This document shows positions 1 to 6,380 of a stretch of DNA of 7,148 bases, piece after piece. The notes below the pieces were generated by a model. It was not told where the DNA came from. It was given only the letters and a program-made list of their open reading frames with translations, and ran no database searches. A program made the translations under genes and the position numbers. The DNA lies in NCBI GenBank assembly GCA_003229495.1, contig QIEB01000023.1:1-7148 (forward strand). Reading direction: 5' to 3'. The stretch comes from Flammeovirgaceae bacterium (lineage in GTDB: Bacteria; Bacteroidota; Bacteroidia; Cytophagales; Cyclobacteriaceae). Each line of letters begins with the position of its first letter. The first letter of the stretch is position 1.

Positions 1-1763
1 AAATGTACCAGGCCATCGTCACTGCCCACATAGATTGTCCCTTTTTCATGTGGAGAGGGTGTGATGTACATAATGGTATTGTAGTTCTCCCCTCCTGCTG
101 CTTCATTGGTAAACGGTCCCCCGCCGGGTCCCTGCCTTTCAGGTTGGTTTCTGGTAAGGTCGCCGCTTATTTCAGTCCAGCTGATGCCGCCATCGGCTGT
201 GCGCAGTAAATTTTGGGCGCCAAAGTACATTACGGATGGGTCTTGAGGTTGCCAGACCAAAGGCGGGTTCCAGTTGAAACGGTATTTCATGTTTTTAGGG
301 ATCATACCGAGAGCCATTTCCGGGTAGACCTGAATGGGTTTGTTTCTTTCGCGGGGGACATCATACCTAGTAATTAACCCCTGAATTTGGGTGCCATAAA
401 CCACTTCCGGATTCTTAGGATCAAAGGCCAGGTAGGCGCTTTCACCACCTGCTACCGGGTACCAGTCCTTCCACCCTATTCCGATAAAGGGGGTACGGCT
501 GGCAATGGCCATTGAAGTATTGTCCTGTTGTCCACCATAAACATAATACGGGAAGCGGTCATCGGTAACCACCCGGTAAAATTGTGCGGTGGGCTGATTT
601 TGTTGAGTTGACCAGGTTTTACCTCCATTAAAAGTGATGGTCCCTCCACCGTCGTTGGCATTGATCATGATCTTGTTGTCATTGGGATTGATCCAGTGAT
701 CGTGAATATCTATGTGGGGAATTTCAACGGGATTAAAGGTTTTCCCTCCATCCACAGATTTAAGGAACGGCGAATTCAACACATACACGGTATTGGCCTC
801 CAGGGGGTCTGCCTCAATTTCCACATAATACCAGGCCCTGGCGATAGTAATACGGTCCTTGCATACCTGCTGCCATTTTTTACGATAGACACCGCCTGCT
901 TCACCTTCAGCTTCAATTACCGCGTACACGCGGGTGGGGTCTGCCTGACTGACGGATACACCGACCTTTCCTATAACCTCCGGTAAGCCTTCCTCAAGTT
1001 TAGTCCAGGTAATGCCACTATCGGTTGATTTATAAATACCCGAGCCCGGACCGCCACTCTCCATCTTCCAAGGATATCGCTGATGCTGCCACATTGCAGC
1101 GTAAAGGATACGGGGATTGCTAAGGTCCATTGACAAACTGCTAGCCCCGGTTTTATCATTGACAAAAAGGAGTCTCTGCCAGGACTTACCACCATCTCTG
1201 GTGCCATATATCCCTTTTTCGGTGCTAGGCTGATATAAAGGTCCCTGTACGCTGACATACACCATGTCCGGGTTCTTAGGGTGCACGATTACATCACTTA
1301 TGTGATGGGATTGTGGCAAACCCATTTGCTTCCAACTATCTCCGCCATCAGTGGACTTGTACATTCCATCACCATGGGAAGTCATAACTCCTCTTACTGC
1401 ATGCTCACCCATGCCCACGTAGATCACATTTGGATCGGAGGGGCTGATGCCAATAGCCCCAACAGAACCAGCCGCAAAATCATCATCGGATATGTTATCC
1501 CAGGTATTTCCGGCATCAGAGGTTTTCCACATGCCACCGCCGGTAGTGCCCATGTAATACACCAGTGGTTGATCAGCAATACCAGCCACCGCCACGGTTC
1601 GACCACCTCGGTAGGGGCCAATGTTACGCCATTTCAAACCACTGTACAGGGTAGTATCAATTTCCTGGGGCTGGCTGGGTTTTTTCTTTTTTTGGGCCTT
1701 AGAGAGCTGCCCTATTAAGAATAACAGTGAGAGGACAATGAATAATATAAGCTTCCAATTCAT
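1..1763 (-). CDS. Secreted VPS10/sortilin-like BNR (Asp-box) beta-propeller protein, 'glycosyl hydrolase' annotation class; C-terminal part missing
   Basis: The open frame runs from ATG at 1763 to the left edge without a stop, giving 587 codons. The family is typically around 1000 residues, so roughly half is present (length from memory). Residues 1-23 form a signal peptide: a hydrophobic core (LILFIVLSLLFLIG) and an SKA-Q cleavage site, followed by a Lys run. The mature part carries Asp-boxes of the S/T-x-D-x-G-x-x-W/F type ending at W88, W144, W195, W253, F343 and W529, plus a degenerate one (FNGGKTW) ending at W384. Other family landmarks are WRNIGPYRGGR (45-55), NANDGG (368-373), QPTAQFYRV (390-398) and GGQQDN (410-415). 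Such proteins fold as one or two propellers and are often labelled glycosyl hydrolase or sortilin-like. No catalytic activity can be assigned from this sequence, and a binding or scaffold role is equally possible. One expected Asp-box is absent near residues 294-297. The gene lies downstream of the cupin on the same strand, separated by 101 bases with a hairpin, so it may have its own promoter. There is no clear Shine-Dalgarno. Confidence 0.88.
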   Translation of the reverse strand, partial: MNWKLILFIVLSLLFLIGQLSKAQKKKKPSQPQEIDTTLYSGLKWRNIGPYRGGRTVAVAGIADQPLVYYMGTTGGGMWKTSDAGNTWDNISDDDFAAGSVGAIGISPSDPNVIYVGMGEHAVRGVMTSHGDGMYKSTDGGDSWKQMGLPQSHHISDVIVHPKNPDMVYVSVQGPLYQPSTEKGIYGTRDGGKSWQRLLFVNDKTGASSLSMDLSNPRILYAAMWQHQRYPWKMESGGPGSGIYKSTDSGITWTKLEEGLPEVIGKVGVSVSQADPTRVYAVIEAEGEAGGVYRKKWQQVCKDRITIARAWYYVEIEADPLEANTVYVLNSPFLKSVDGGKTFNPVEIPHIDIHDHWINPNDNKIMINANDGGGTITFNGGKTWSTQQNQPTAQFYRVVTDDRFPYYVYGGQQDNTSMAIASRTPFIGIGWKDWYPVAGGESAYLAFDPKNPEVVYGTQIQGLITRYDVPRERNKPIQVYPEMALGMIPKNMKYRFNWNPPLVWQPQDPSVMYFGAQNLLRTADGGISWTEISGDLTRNQPERQGPGGGPFTNEAAGGENYNTIMYITPSPHEKGTIYVGSDDGLVH

Positions 1764-1825
1764 GGGCTTAATTTTGTGTATCCTTACAAATTATGCATAA
1801 AAGAAGAAAAGACAAAAAGTTTATA

Positions 1826-1850
1826 TGTCCGTAGCTGCAAGCTACGGACA
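1826..1850. repeat. Perfect 10-bp inverted repeat (hairpin); REP-like palindrome or terminator
   Basis: TGTCCGTAGC (1826-1835) and GCTACGGACA (1841-1850) are exact reverse complements around a 5-base loop TGCAA. The stem is 60% G+C. In minus-strand orientation it begins 14 bases after the cupin stop codon. It is followed by an A/T-rich stretch with T runs (plus-strand 1801-1825 is A-rich), so it could end the M20-cupin transcript. The T run does not start directly at the stem base, which weakens the terminator reading. The word AGCTGCA recurs at 1833-1839 and 1850-1856. A near-symmetrical palindrome of this kind in a short gap is also what dispersed REP-like elements look like. Copy number in the genome would decide between the two. 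Confidence 0.6.
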
Positions 1851-1864
1851 GCTGCAGGTTTTAG

Positions 1865-2374
1865 CTATGATCGTGTCAAAGCAATAACCAGATCCTGGTA
1901 AGCAGGATATTGAGATATTAATTCTTCCCGGTCACCGAACACCGGATCGCTTTCATCATAAGCCGGGGCCATTGAAGTGCTTACCAGGGTAAATCCATTA
2001 GGCTGCCCAGATAATGGCCGGGATCCCTGCCACCAATGGCGCGGGGCCAAATGCTGTGGTTGTTGTCCGGAATCCAGTTGCATGCCCAGAATTATCCGTT
2101 CACCCTGTCCTTCGGGTCCAAGGAAAAGCATTTCCAGTGGGTCTCCATAATGGTAATAGTAGATTTCATCGGTGGGCAGCTTATGCAGTGCAGAAAACTG
2201 TTCCACGGTTACCAGGTAATAGATGGCCCCGCTAAGCATTCTTGAAGATTTATAGCGGTCGGGTAATGCCTCGGCACCCAACTGTTCATCTGAATTGTGA
2301 GTTACCGCAAAGTACCCTCCCTCCTGTGGCAGAGGTCTCATCCTCAACGTATTAATGATCTGTTCGGCGGTCAT
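1865..2374 (-). CDS. Cupin_5 / DUF985 family protein (YML079w-like cupin)
   Basis: This 169-residue cytoplasmic protein has no leader, and its length is typical for the family. Landmarks of DUF985 cupins appear in order: LPQEGGYF near the N-terminus (15-22), where the family has PEGGYY; SGAIYYLV (48-55); the core strand SALHKLPTDEIYYYHYGDPL (61-80), with H64, D69, E70 and H75 as candidate metal or ligand side chains; HWWQGSRPL (113-121); and FTLVSTSMAPAYDESD (128-143), matching the family's 'LV...V.PGF.F.D' strand. The family adopts a double-stranded beta-helix fold, and its biochemical role is mostly unknown. Sugar or nucleotide-sugar-like ligands have been suggested, so no reaction is assigned here. 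The start ATG overlaps the upstream M20 stop codon by one base (TAATG), indicating translational coupling. The stop is TAG, followed by the hairpin at 1826-1850. The ATG choice is supported by this junction. Confidence 0.88.
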   Translation of the reverse strand: MTAEQIINTLRMRPLPQEGGYFAVTHNSDEQLGAEALPDRYKSSRMLSGAIYYLVTVEQFSALHKLPTDEIYYYHYGDPLEMLFLGPEGQGERIILGMQLDSGQQPQHLAPRHWWQGSRPLSGQPNGFTLVSTSMAPAYDESDPVFGDREELISQYPAYQDLVIALTRS

Positions 2375-3906
2375 TATTTGAGTGGTTCAGATAAAATGGC
2401 GTAGATAGTTTTGATGCCATCGATATAGTTCCCCAGCCGGATATTTTCGTTTGGACTATGCTGATTGTTATCTCTGTTCACGGTGGGTACGGTCACTGCA
2501 GGAATACCCAGTTCATTTACAAAAGGGGAAATAGGTATACTTCCTCCTGATGTCCTCTGCATTATCGGCGCTTTACCAAAAGCCCTGAATAGTGCTTTTG
2601 ACAACCAGAGTCCAACTTGCGAATCAAATTCGGTTCTAAATGCAAGGTAGGAGGTATTAGCATTGAATTGACAAATCTTACCATACTTTGCCCTTTCTTC
2701 TTTACTGGGAGGTCTGTCAGTTAGATAATAACCCTGCTTCTTAATATGGTCTGCTACCAGGCCGATCAATCGGTCGGGGTTAGACTCCAACACCAGTCTC
2801 ATGTCAATCTCTGCCACCGCACTGGAGGGGATAATGGTTCGTACCTCATCTCCTACCCATCCGGATGAAAGTCCACGGACGTTTAGTGAAGGATACTGTA
2901 AGGATTCCTGGTATGAAGGAGCTACAGCATCTGAGCTTGCAATACCCAGGCTGAATTTTATGAATTCCTCGTCATCCGGTACAGACCTAAGAACCTCTTT
3001 AACTTCTTGGCTAAGTTCAATCCCGTCATAGAAGCCGGGAATGATTACCCGTCCCTCCGGGTCTTTCATACTGGCAATTATTTGTGATAGCCTTACCGCC
3101 GGGTTCGGCGCATAGTTCCCGTAATGGCCACTGTGCTGAGGTTTTACCGGTCCAAAAACTTTCAAGGTAATATCGGTAATACCCCTGGCCCCAAACGTCA
3201 GTGTTGGCTGATTGGTTATATGTCTGGGTCCGTCAAATATAATCAGCATGTCCGCAGCTAATTGTTCGCGGTATGTAGTCACTGCGTCGGGTAAATTTGG
3301 AGATCCCAGTTCCTCTTCAAAATCCATGATCACTTTCATATGGAAATTTGGCTGCTTACTTTCACTTGTAATTAAATCTACTGCTGTGAGGTACATGGAA
3401 ACCGGACCTTTGGCATCCGAGGCGGATCGGGCAAATATGCGCCAGTCCGGATCAATTTCCCCATATAATAACTGCCAGTTGATCTCATCCCAAGCTCCCA
3501 TTTCATTTTTCTTCTTTAAGACTGCCTGATACGGATCAGGCTGATTCCAATGGGAGGGGTCAACTGGTTGACCATCAATTTGCAAGTATATAAGAACAGT
3601 TTGGGCATTGGCCTGGTTGGATTTTCGCTCACCTAACAGCAATGGCGCACCAGGAGTTTTTAGTCGTTTTAATTCAAAACCCCGAGCCGCAAAATGGGCT
3701 TCACACCATTGTACGTTTTTTTCTATGTCTTCGAGGTAATGAGCATCATTGGACAAGCTTAAGAGTTCCTTAAACTCTTCCAGCGAAGTTTTCGCATAGC
3801 GCTCAAAGGTCTGCTGGTCGGGAAACTGTGCCTGGCCTATAGTAGTTGTGATCAGGGACACACACAATAATAACCAGCAGTCCCTGCAGCCAAAGCGAAT
3901 ATTCAT
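2374..3906 (-). CDS. Secreted M20-family metallopeptidase/hydrolase (carnosinase/succinyl-diaminopimelate desuccinylase-like) with an altered first metal motif
   Basis: A 510-residue protein with a signal peptide (residues 1-26, hydrophobic LLLCVSLITTTIG and a probable cut at GQA-Q), so it acts outside the cytoplasm. M20 enzymes hydrolyse peptide or amide bonds with a two-zinc site. Visible motifs are: YLQIDGQPVD (107-116), equivalent to GH-x-D-x-QPVD of the family; ARSASDAKGPV (159-169), with bridging D164; FEEELGS (196-202), with E198 as general base and E199 as ligand; D225 in IIFDGP; the dimerisation-domain entry ARGITD...HSGHYGN with H258; and TSGGSIPI (452-459) plus NQHSPNE (481-487), with H483. 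All expected ligands are present except the first His, which is Gln (Q109, codon CAA at 3580-3582). Residues of roughly 240-400 form the lid/dimerisation domain. It is the first gene of a pair with the downstream cupin (1-base overlap) and is divergent from the TetR gene. The exact substrate cannot be read from sequence. Dipeptidase-like activity is the family default, but the Gln change makes activity uncertain. Confidence 0.9.
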   Translation of the reverse strand: MNIRFGCRDCWLLLCVSLITTTIGQAQFPDQQTFERYAKTSLEEFKELLSLSNDAHYLEDIEKNVQWCEAHFAARGFELKRLKTPGAPLLLGERKSNQANAQTVLIYLQIDGQPVDPSHWNQPDPYQAVLKKKNEMGAWDEINWQLLYGEIDPDWRIFARSASDAKGPVSMYLTAVDLITSESKQPNFHMKVIMDFEEELGSPNLPDAVTTYREQLAADMLIIFDGPRHITNQPTLTFGARGITDITLKVFGPVKPQHSGHYGNYAPNPAVRLSQIIASMKDPEGRVIIPGFYDGIELSQEVKEVLRSVPDDEEFIKFSLGIASSDAVAPSYQESLQYPSLNVRGLSSGWVGDEVRTIIPSSAVAEIDMRLVLESNPDRLIGLVADHIKKQGYYLTDRPPSKEERAKYGKICQFNANTSYLAFRTEFDSQVGLWLSKALFRAFGKAPIMQRTSGGSIPISPFVNELGIPAVTVPTVNRDNNQHSPNENIRLGNYIDGIKTIYAILSEPLK

Positions 3907-4104
3907 TAGTTAAGTTTTTACTCACATTAATCTAGGAAAATTTTTCCATTTTATATTCCTTACCATAACTGCAGTTTCTTCAAAGGTTTCTGTATTAAGC
4001 GGATGGACTTCCTGGTCAGAGAAAGGCAGATTTAGTACAAGGTGCTTACCAAACGGTCCGTAATTTTTGTAGATTACTCTTCAGCACCACTAAACCCTCT
4101 CACT
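3907..4104. promoter_or_regulatory. Divergent control region between the M20-cupin pair and the TetR gene
   Basis: These 198 bases must hold the promoters for both the leftward M20-cupin genes and the rightward TetR gene. The stretch is A/T-rich. I see no unambiguous Bacteroidota -7 (TAnnTTTG) / -33 (TTG) pair; TAATTTTTG at about 4061 resembles the -7 box with one extra base. A perfect short palindrome lies at 3935-3947. Apart from these, nothing coding is apparent. Confidence 0.45.
3935..3947. promoter_or_regulatory. Candidate operator palindrome GGAAAA-T-TTTTCC
   Basis: GGAAAA (3935-3940) and TTTTCC (3942-3947) are reverse complements around one base. The site lies 28 bases upstream of the M20 start codon, in the gap shared with the divergent TetR gene. 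TetR proteins bind short palindromes in such gaps, so this is a reasonable operator candidate. A/T-rich palindromes of this size also arise by chance, and there is no second copy in the gap. Confidence 0.25.
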
Positions 4105-4665
4105 ATGAGACCACAAAAGGTAACTGAACACCAATTAGCAGAGCGCATGTTAGAAGTTTTAAGGGCTAAAGGTTATGACGGCTCAAGCCTGAATGAATTG
4201 GCATTAGCTGGAGGACTCAAGAAAGCCAGCTTATATCATCGATTTCCTGGTGGAAAGCAAGAACTTGTGAAATCTGTATTGGATTCATATACCTCATACC
4301 TGGAACAAAATGTATTCGAGGTATTGGCCAAAGGTAAAGCAAAGCCTAAAAAACGGTTGAAAAAGGCCTTGGGAAAGATCCGGACTCTTTACCATGAAGG
4401 CGCTTCCAATTGTCTCTATCGGGCGCTATCACTGGACCCGGGACTAGAACTGTTTGGCGAGCAGATAGCAATGAATTGCAAACAATGGATAAAAGCGTTT
4501 TCTATTCTCGGCCGGGACTTGGGCATTAAAAAGAAAAGAGCAAAACGGATGGCATTTGAAGGATTATTGAAGATTCAGGGGTCACTGGTACTTGCAAAAG
4601 TATTCAACGACACTCAGCCATTTCAGGAGGTGGTAGATGAAATATGGAGCGATTATTTGGGGTAA
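4105..4665 (+). CDS. TetR/AcrR-family transcriptional regulator (LmrA/YxaF-like)
   Basis: A 186-residue regulator from ATG at 4105. An N-terminal helix (HQLAERMLEVLRAKGYDG, 9-26) leads into the helix-turn-helix SSLNELALAGGLKKASLYHRF (27-47), whose A-x-x-x-G-x-x-x-x-x-x-x-Y-x-x-F pattern is diagnostic of TetR. It is followed by PGGKQEL (48-54), the form seen in the LmrA/YxaF branch. The remaining helical domain would bind an effector and dimerise; it has a Lys-rich stretch (AKGKAKPKKRLKKALGK) and a Cys in ASNCLYRALSL near residue 103. The frame can be opened further to a GTG at 4042, but those 21 residues do not resemble TetR sequence, and the ATG places the HTH at the usual distance. It is divergent from the M20-cupin pair, its likeliest target besides itself, and convergent with the methyltransferase-like gene. 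The effector is unknown. Confidence 0.9.
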   Translation: MRPQKVTEHQLAERMLEVLRAKGYDGSSLNELALAGGLKKASLYHRFPGGKQELVKSVLDSYTSYLEQNVFEVLAKGKAKPKKRLKKALGKIRTLYHEGASNCLYRALSLDPGLELFGEQIAMNCKQWIKAFSILGRDLGIKKKRAKRMAFEGLLKIQGSLVLAKVFNDTQPFQEVVDEIWSDYLG

Positions 4666-4680
4666 TGTGCCTGGCGCATT
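4664..4680. terminator. Small hairpin between convergent genes, weak terminator candidate
   Basis: AATGTGCC (4664-4671) and GGCGCATT (4673-4680) pair with one G-T mismatch and a minimal loop. The hairpin begins inside the TetR stop codon and lies between two convergent genes only 23 bases apart, where a bidirectional terminator is expected. There is no strong T run on either side, so the support is mainly positional. Confidence 0.25.
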
Positions 4681-4688
4681 AATTCCTT

Positions 4689-5141
4689 TCAGATCCAACG
4701 CCTCACCCTCAATCTATACTCCCTGAACTGCTCCCCAAAATTTTCTTCCAAGGCCTTCTCCTCCATCTTGATTTGAAAGTGTGTCAGGTGCCAGACAAAG
4801 GTTGCCGCCAGAAAAACAGCAACCAGGTTTCCACGCCATATGATCCATGCCATCAGGATTAACAAAAGGGACAAATACATAGGGTTTCGGGTGATCCTAT
4901 AAATTCCAGTATCAACCAAACTGGTGGCTCGATTGGGAACAGCAGGGTCAATGGTAGTTCCAGCTCTATACATAGTAAAAATTGCAATTAGAGCAATGGC
5001 CGTTCCGGCAATAGCCAGAATTAATGTAACTGTTGGTTGTCCGATGAAACTGAAATCAGCAAAATGTAGATATTTACTAATTAGCCAGACAAGGACAAAA
5101 TGGATTAAAAAGACTACGACTGGTGGTACCTTGGGTCTCAT
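4689..5141 (-). CDS. Isoprenylcysteine carboxyl methyltransferase / PEMT-like integral membrane methyltransferase family protein
   Basis: A 150-residue membrane protein from ATG at 5141. Hydrophobic segments lie at about 8-24, 36-57, 88-101 and 104-120. The family signature follows the second segment: TTIDPAVPN (62-70), SLVDTGIYRITRNPMYLS (74-91) with the RNPMY core, and the cytoplasmic tail EEKALEENFGEQFREY (127-142) ending in RVRRW (145-149). In relatives this region binds S-adenosylmethionine, and the EE...FG..Y..Y..VRRW end is highly conserved, so this is probably a functional membrane-bound methyltransferase. The substrate (lipid, isoprenoid or other) is not predictable, because bacterial members of this family are diverse and mostly uncharacterised. 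The frame continues upstream to a TTG at 5171, but the ATG gives a normal family N-terminus just before the first membrane helix. It is convergent with the TetR gene and divergent from adenosine deaminase. Confidence 0.85.
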   Translation of the reverse strand: MRPKVPPVVVFLIHFVLVWLISKYLHFADFSFIGQPTVTLILAIAGTAIALIAIFTMYRAGTTIDPAVPNRATSLVDTGIYRITRNPMYLSLLLILMAWIIWRGNLVAVFLAATFVWHLTHFQIKMEEKALEENFGEQFREYRLRVRRWI

Positions 5142-5245
5142 ATATTTTAAATATAAAGATTTTCGTGGCAATCTTTAACATTATCCTGATCTGCTGTATA
5201 TTTCAACAAAAGGTGGATTTTTAGCTATATTATACCAAACCCGAA
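5142..5245. promoter_or_regulatory. Divergent promoter region between the membrane methyltransferase and adenosine deaminase genes
   Basis: This 104-base A/T-rich gap must supply promoters in both directions. It contains an imperfect A/T palindrome (5141-5155, TATATTTTAAATATA). TATATTTC at 5197-5204 differs by one base from the Bacteroidota -7 consensus TAnnTTTG and could serve the rightward gene. No convincing -33 TTG is seen at the right distance. Neither gene has a Shine-Dalgarno. Confidence 0.35.
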
Positions 5246-6235
5246 ATGAATTTTGCCGATCTGCCCAAAGTAGAGCTGCATTTACACCTGGACTGCTCGC
5301 TGAGTTTCCAATTAGTGAAGAAATTAAGACCTGGAACCACTTTTGAGGCCTATCAGGAGTCTTTCATTGCCCCTCCTAAATGCCTTGATCTGGCTGATTA
5401 CATTAAAAGGGCAATATCCGCCATTGAGTTAATGCAAACCAAAGAGAATTTAAGTCTGGCGGTGTTAGATCTTTTTAATCAATTACAGCTTGATAATATC
5501 ATCTATGCGGAAATACGATTTGCGCCCTTGGAACACCTTATGCTCGGTCTTAAACCTGAAGAAGTTGTGACTACCGTAAATAAAGCTGTTGAGCAAGGTA
5601 TTGCATCAACTGGAATTCATGCAGGTATTATATTATGTACCCTAAGGCACTATTCATCGGCAAAGAGTATGCAAACTGTAGCGTTGGTGAAAGAATTCGA
5701 AGGCACGCGGGTGGTTGGCTTCGACATTGCATCGGATGAGTCGGGCTTTCCAATAGATAATCATGTGGAGGCTTTTCAGTATGCGAGCCAACATGGGTTA
5801 AATTGTACCGCGCATGCCGGTGAAGCTTGTGGAGCTGCTAGTGTTTGGGAAACCTTAGAGCATTTAGGACCTTCACGTATTGGTCATGGAATACGCAGTG
5901 TAGAAGATAAGGACCTTCTGGAGTTCTTAAAAAAGAAAAACATTCATCTGGAAGTCTGTCCAACCAGTAACGTCCAAACCAATGTCTTCCGGGAAATCAA
6001 AGACCACAATATTAATACGCTGTATGATTCGGGGGTATCGTTAAGCATCAACACTGACTGCCGCACCATAAGCGATGTAACCCTGATTAGTGAATATCAG
6101 AAGTTGCATGATGTTTTTGGATGGGTTAAGGAACAGTTCCTTAGGTGCAATAGAGAGGCTATAGCACATGGATTTTGTTCGGAAGCCGTTAAAACTGAAT
6201 TATTGCAGAAACTTGAAGCTGGATTCTCATGGTAG
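5246..6235 (+). CDS. add: Adenosine deaminase
   Basis: A 329-residue cytoplasmic enzyme of the metal-dependent amidohydrolase superfamily, full length for the family. It converts adenosine (and deoxyadenosine) to inosine plus ammonia in purine salvage. Motifs in order are: LPKVELHLHLD (6-16), with zinc ligands H12 and H14 and ribose-contacting D16; YAEIRFAPL (87-95); GFDIASDESG (158-167), the substrate loop; TAHAGE (188-193), with zinc ligand H190 and proton-donor E193; RIGHG (211-215), with catalytic H214; CPTSN (238-242); and SINTDCRTIS (267-276), with zinc ligand D271. The Gly after HLD is Cys (C17), and the second Asp of the common NTDD motif is Cys (C272). Bacterial enzymes of the NTDxRTIS type vary at the latter position, so this is probably a functional subfamily variant. 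AMP deaminase and adenine deaminase are less likely given VELHLHLD and TAHAGE. The start ATG lies 8 residues before the first motif, as is typical. The downstream gene is 141 bases away and need not be co-transcribed. Confidence 0.92.
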   Translation: MNFADLPKVELHLHLDCSLSFQLVKKLRPGTTFEAYQESFIAPPKCLDLADYIKRAISAIELMQTKENLSLAVLDLFNQLQLDNIIYAEIRFAPLEHLMLGLKPEEVVTTVNKAVEQGIASTGIHAGIILCTLRHYSSAKSMQTVALVKEFEGTRVVGFDIASDESGFPIDNHVEAFQYASQHGLNCTAHAGEACGAASVWETLEHLGPSRIGHGIRSVEDKDLLEFLKKKNIHLEVCPTSNVQTNVFREIKDHNINTLYDSGVSLSINTDCRTISDVTLISEYQKLHDVFGWVKEQFLRCNREAIAHGFCSEAVKTELLQKLEAGFSW

Positions 6236-6236
6236 G

Positions 6237-6278
6237 GGGCAGAGGGCTAGGCGCATGGGGCGGGTGGACGCAGGGTCC
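6237..6278. repeat. Degenerate G-rich heptamer tandem repeat
   Basis: Read in steps of seven from 6237, the sequence is GGGCAGA, GGGCTAG, GCGCATG, GGGCGGG, TGGACGC, AGGGTCC. The first four units share G-S-G-C at positions 1-4, and the last two are decayed. The patch starts immediately after the adenosine deaminase stop codon and is far richer in G than everything around it. It is non-coding by position. It may be a short relic of a dispersed intergenic repeat. Period and boundaries were judged by eye. Confidence 0.45.
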
Positions 6279-6350
6279 TTGAGGATTTTCTCCTGCTGAC
6301 AGTTTCTTTTCTTCCTATTTTTTTTCTAATTACATTATACTCGTATACGC

Positions 6351-6380
6351 ATGTTCAAATTACTAACTAACACAATATGA
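6351..6380 (+). other. Possible 9-codon leader ORF overlapping the NIPSNAP start
   Basis: ATG at 6351 opens a frame encoding MFKLLTNTI whose TGA stop (6378-6380) overlaps the ATG of the next gene in an ATGA junction. That arrangement would allow translational coupling in a region with no Shine-Dalgarno. An 8-base palindrome CGTATACG (6342-6349) sits directly before it. A frame this short readily occurs by chance, and the peptide resembles nothing I recognise. Confidence 0.15.

Noticed and set aside
1281..1718. A 145-codon open frame on the plus strand
   Set aside because: It lies wholly antisense to the BNR protein, whose motifs are clear. Its translation resembles no family and has no start context. 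Other antisense frames over 1-3906 were rejected for the same reason.
4042..4104. Upstream GTG start adding 21 residues to the TetR regulator
   Set aside because: The added residues do not resemble TetR N-termini, and the ATG at 4105 places the helix-turn-helix at the normal distance from the start.
5142..5171. Upstream TTG start adding 10 residues to the membrane methyltransferase
   Set aside because: TTG is a rare start, the segment is A/T-rich and looks like promoter or leader sequence, and the ATG at 5141 gives a usual family N-terminus.
6280..6330. Possible intrinsic terminator after adenosine deaminase (T-rich tract)
   Set aside because: The T-rich stretch is present, but the only stems before it are 4-5 bp (for example AGGA/TCCT), which is too weak to call.
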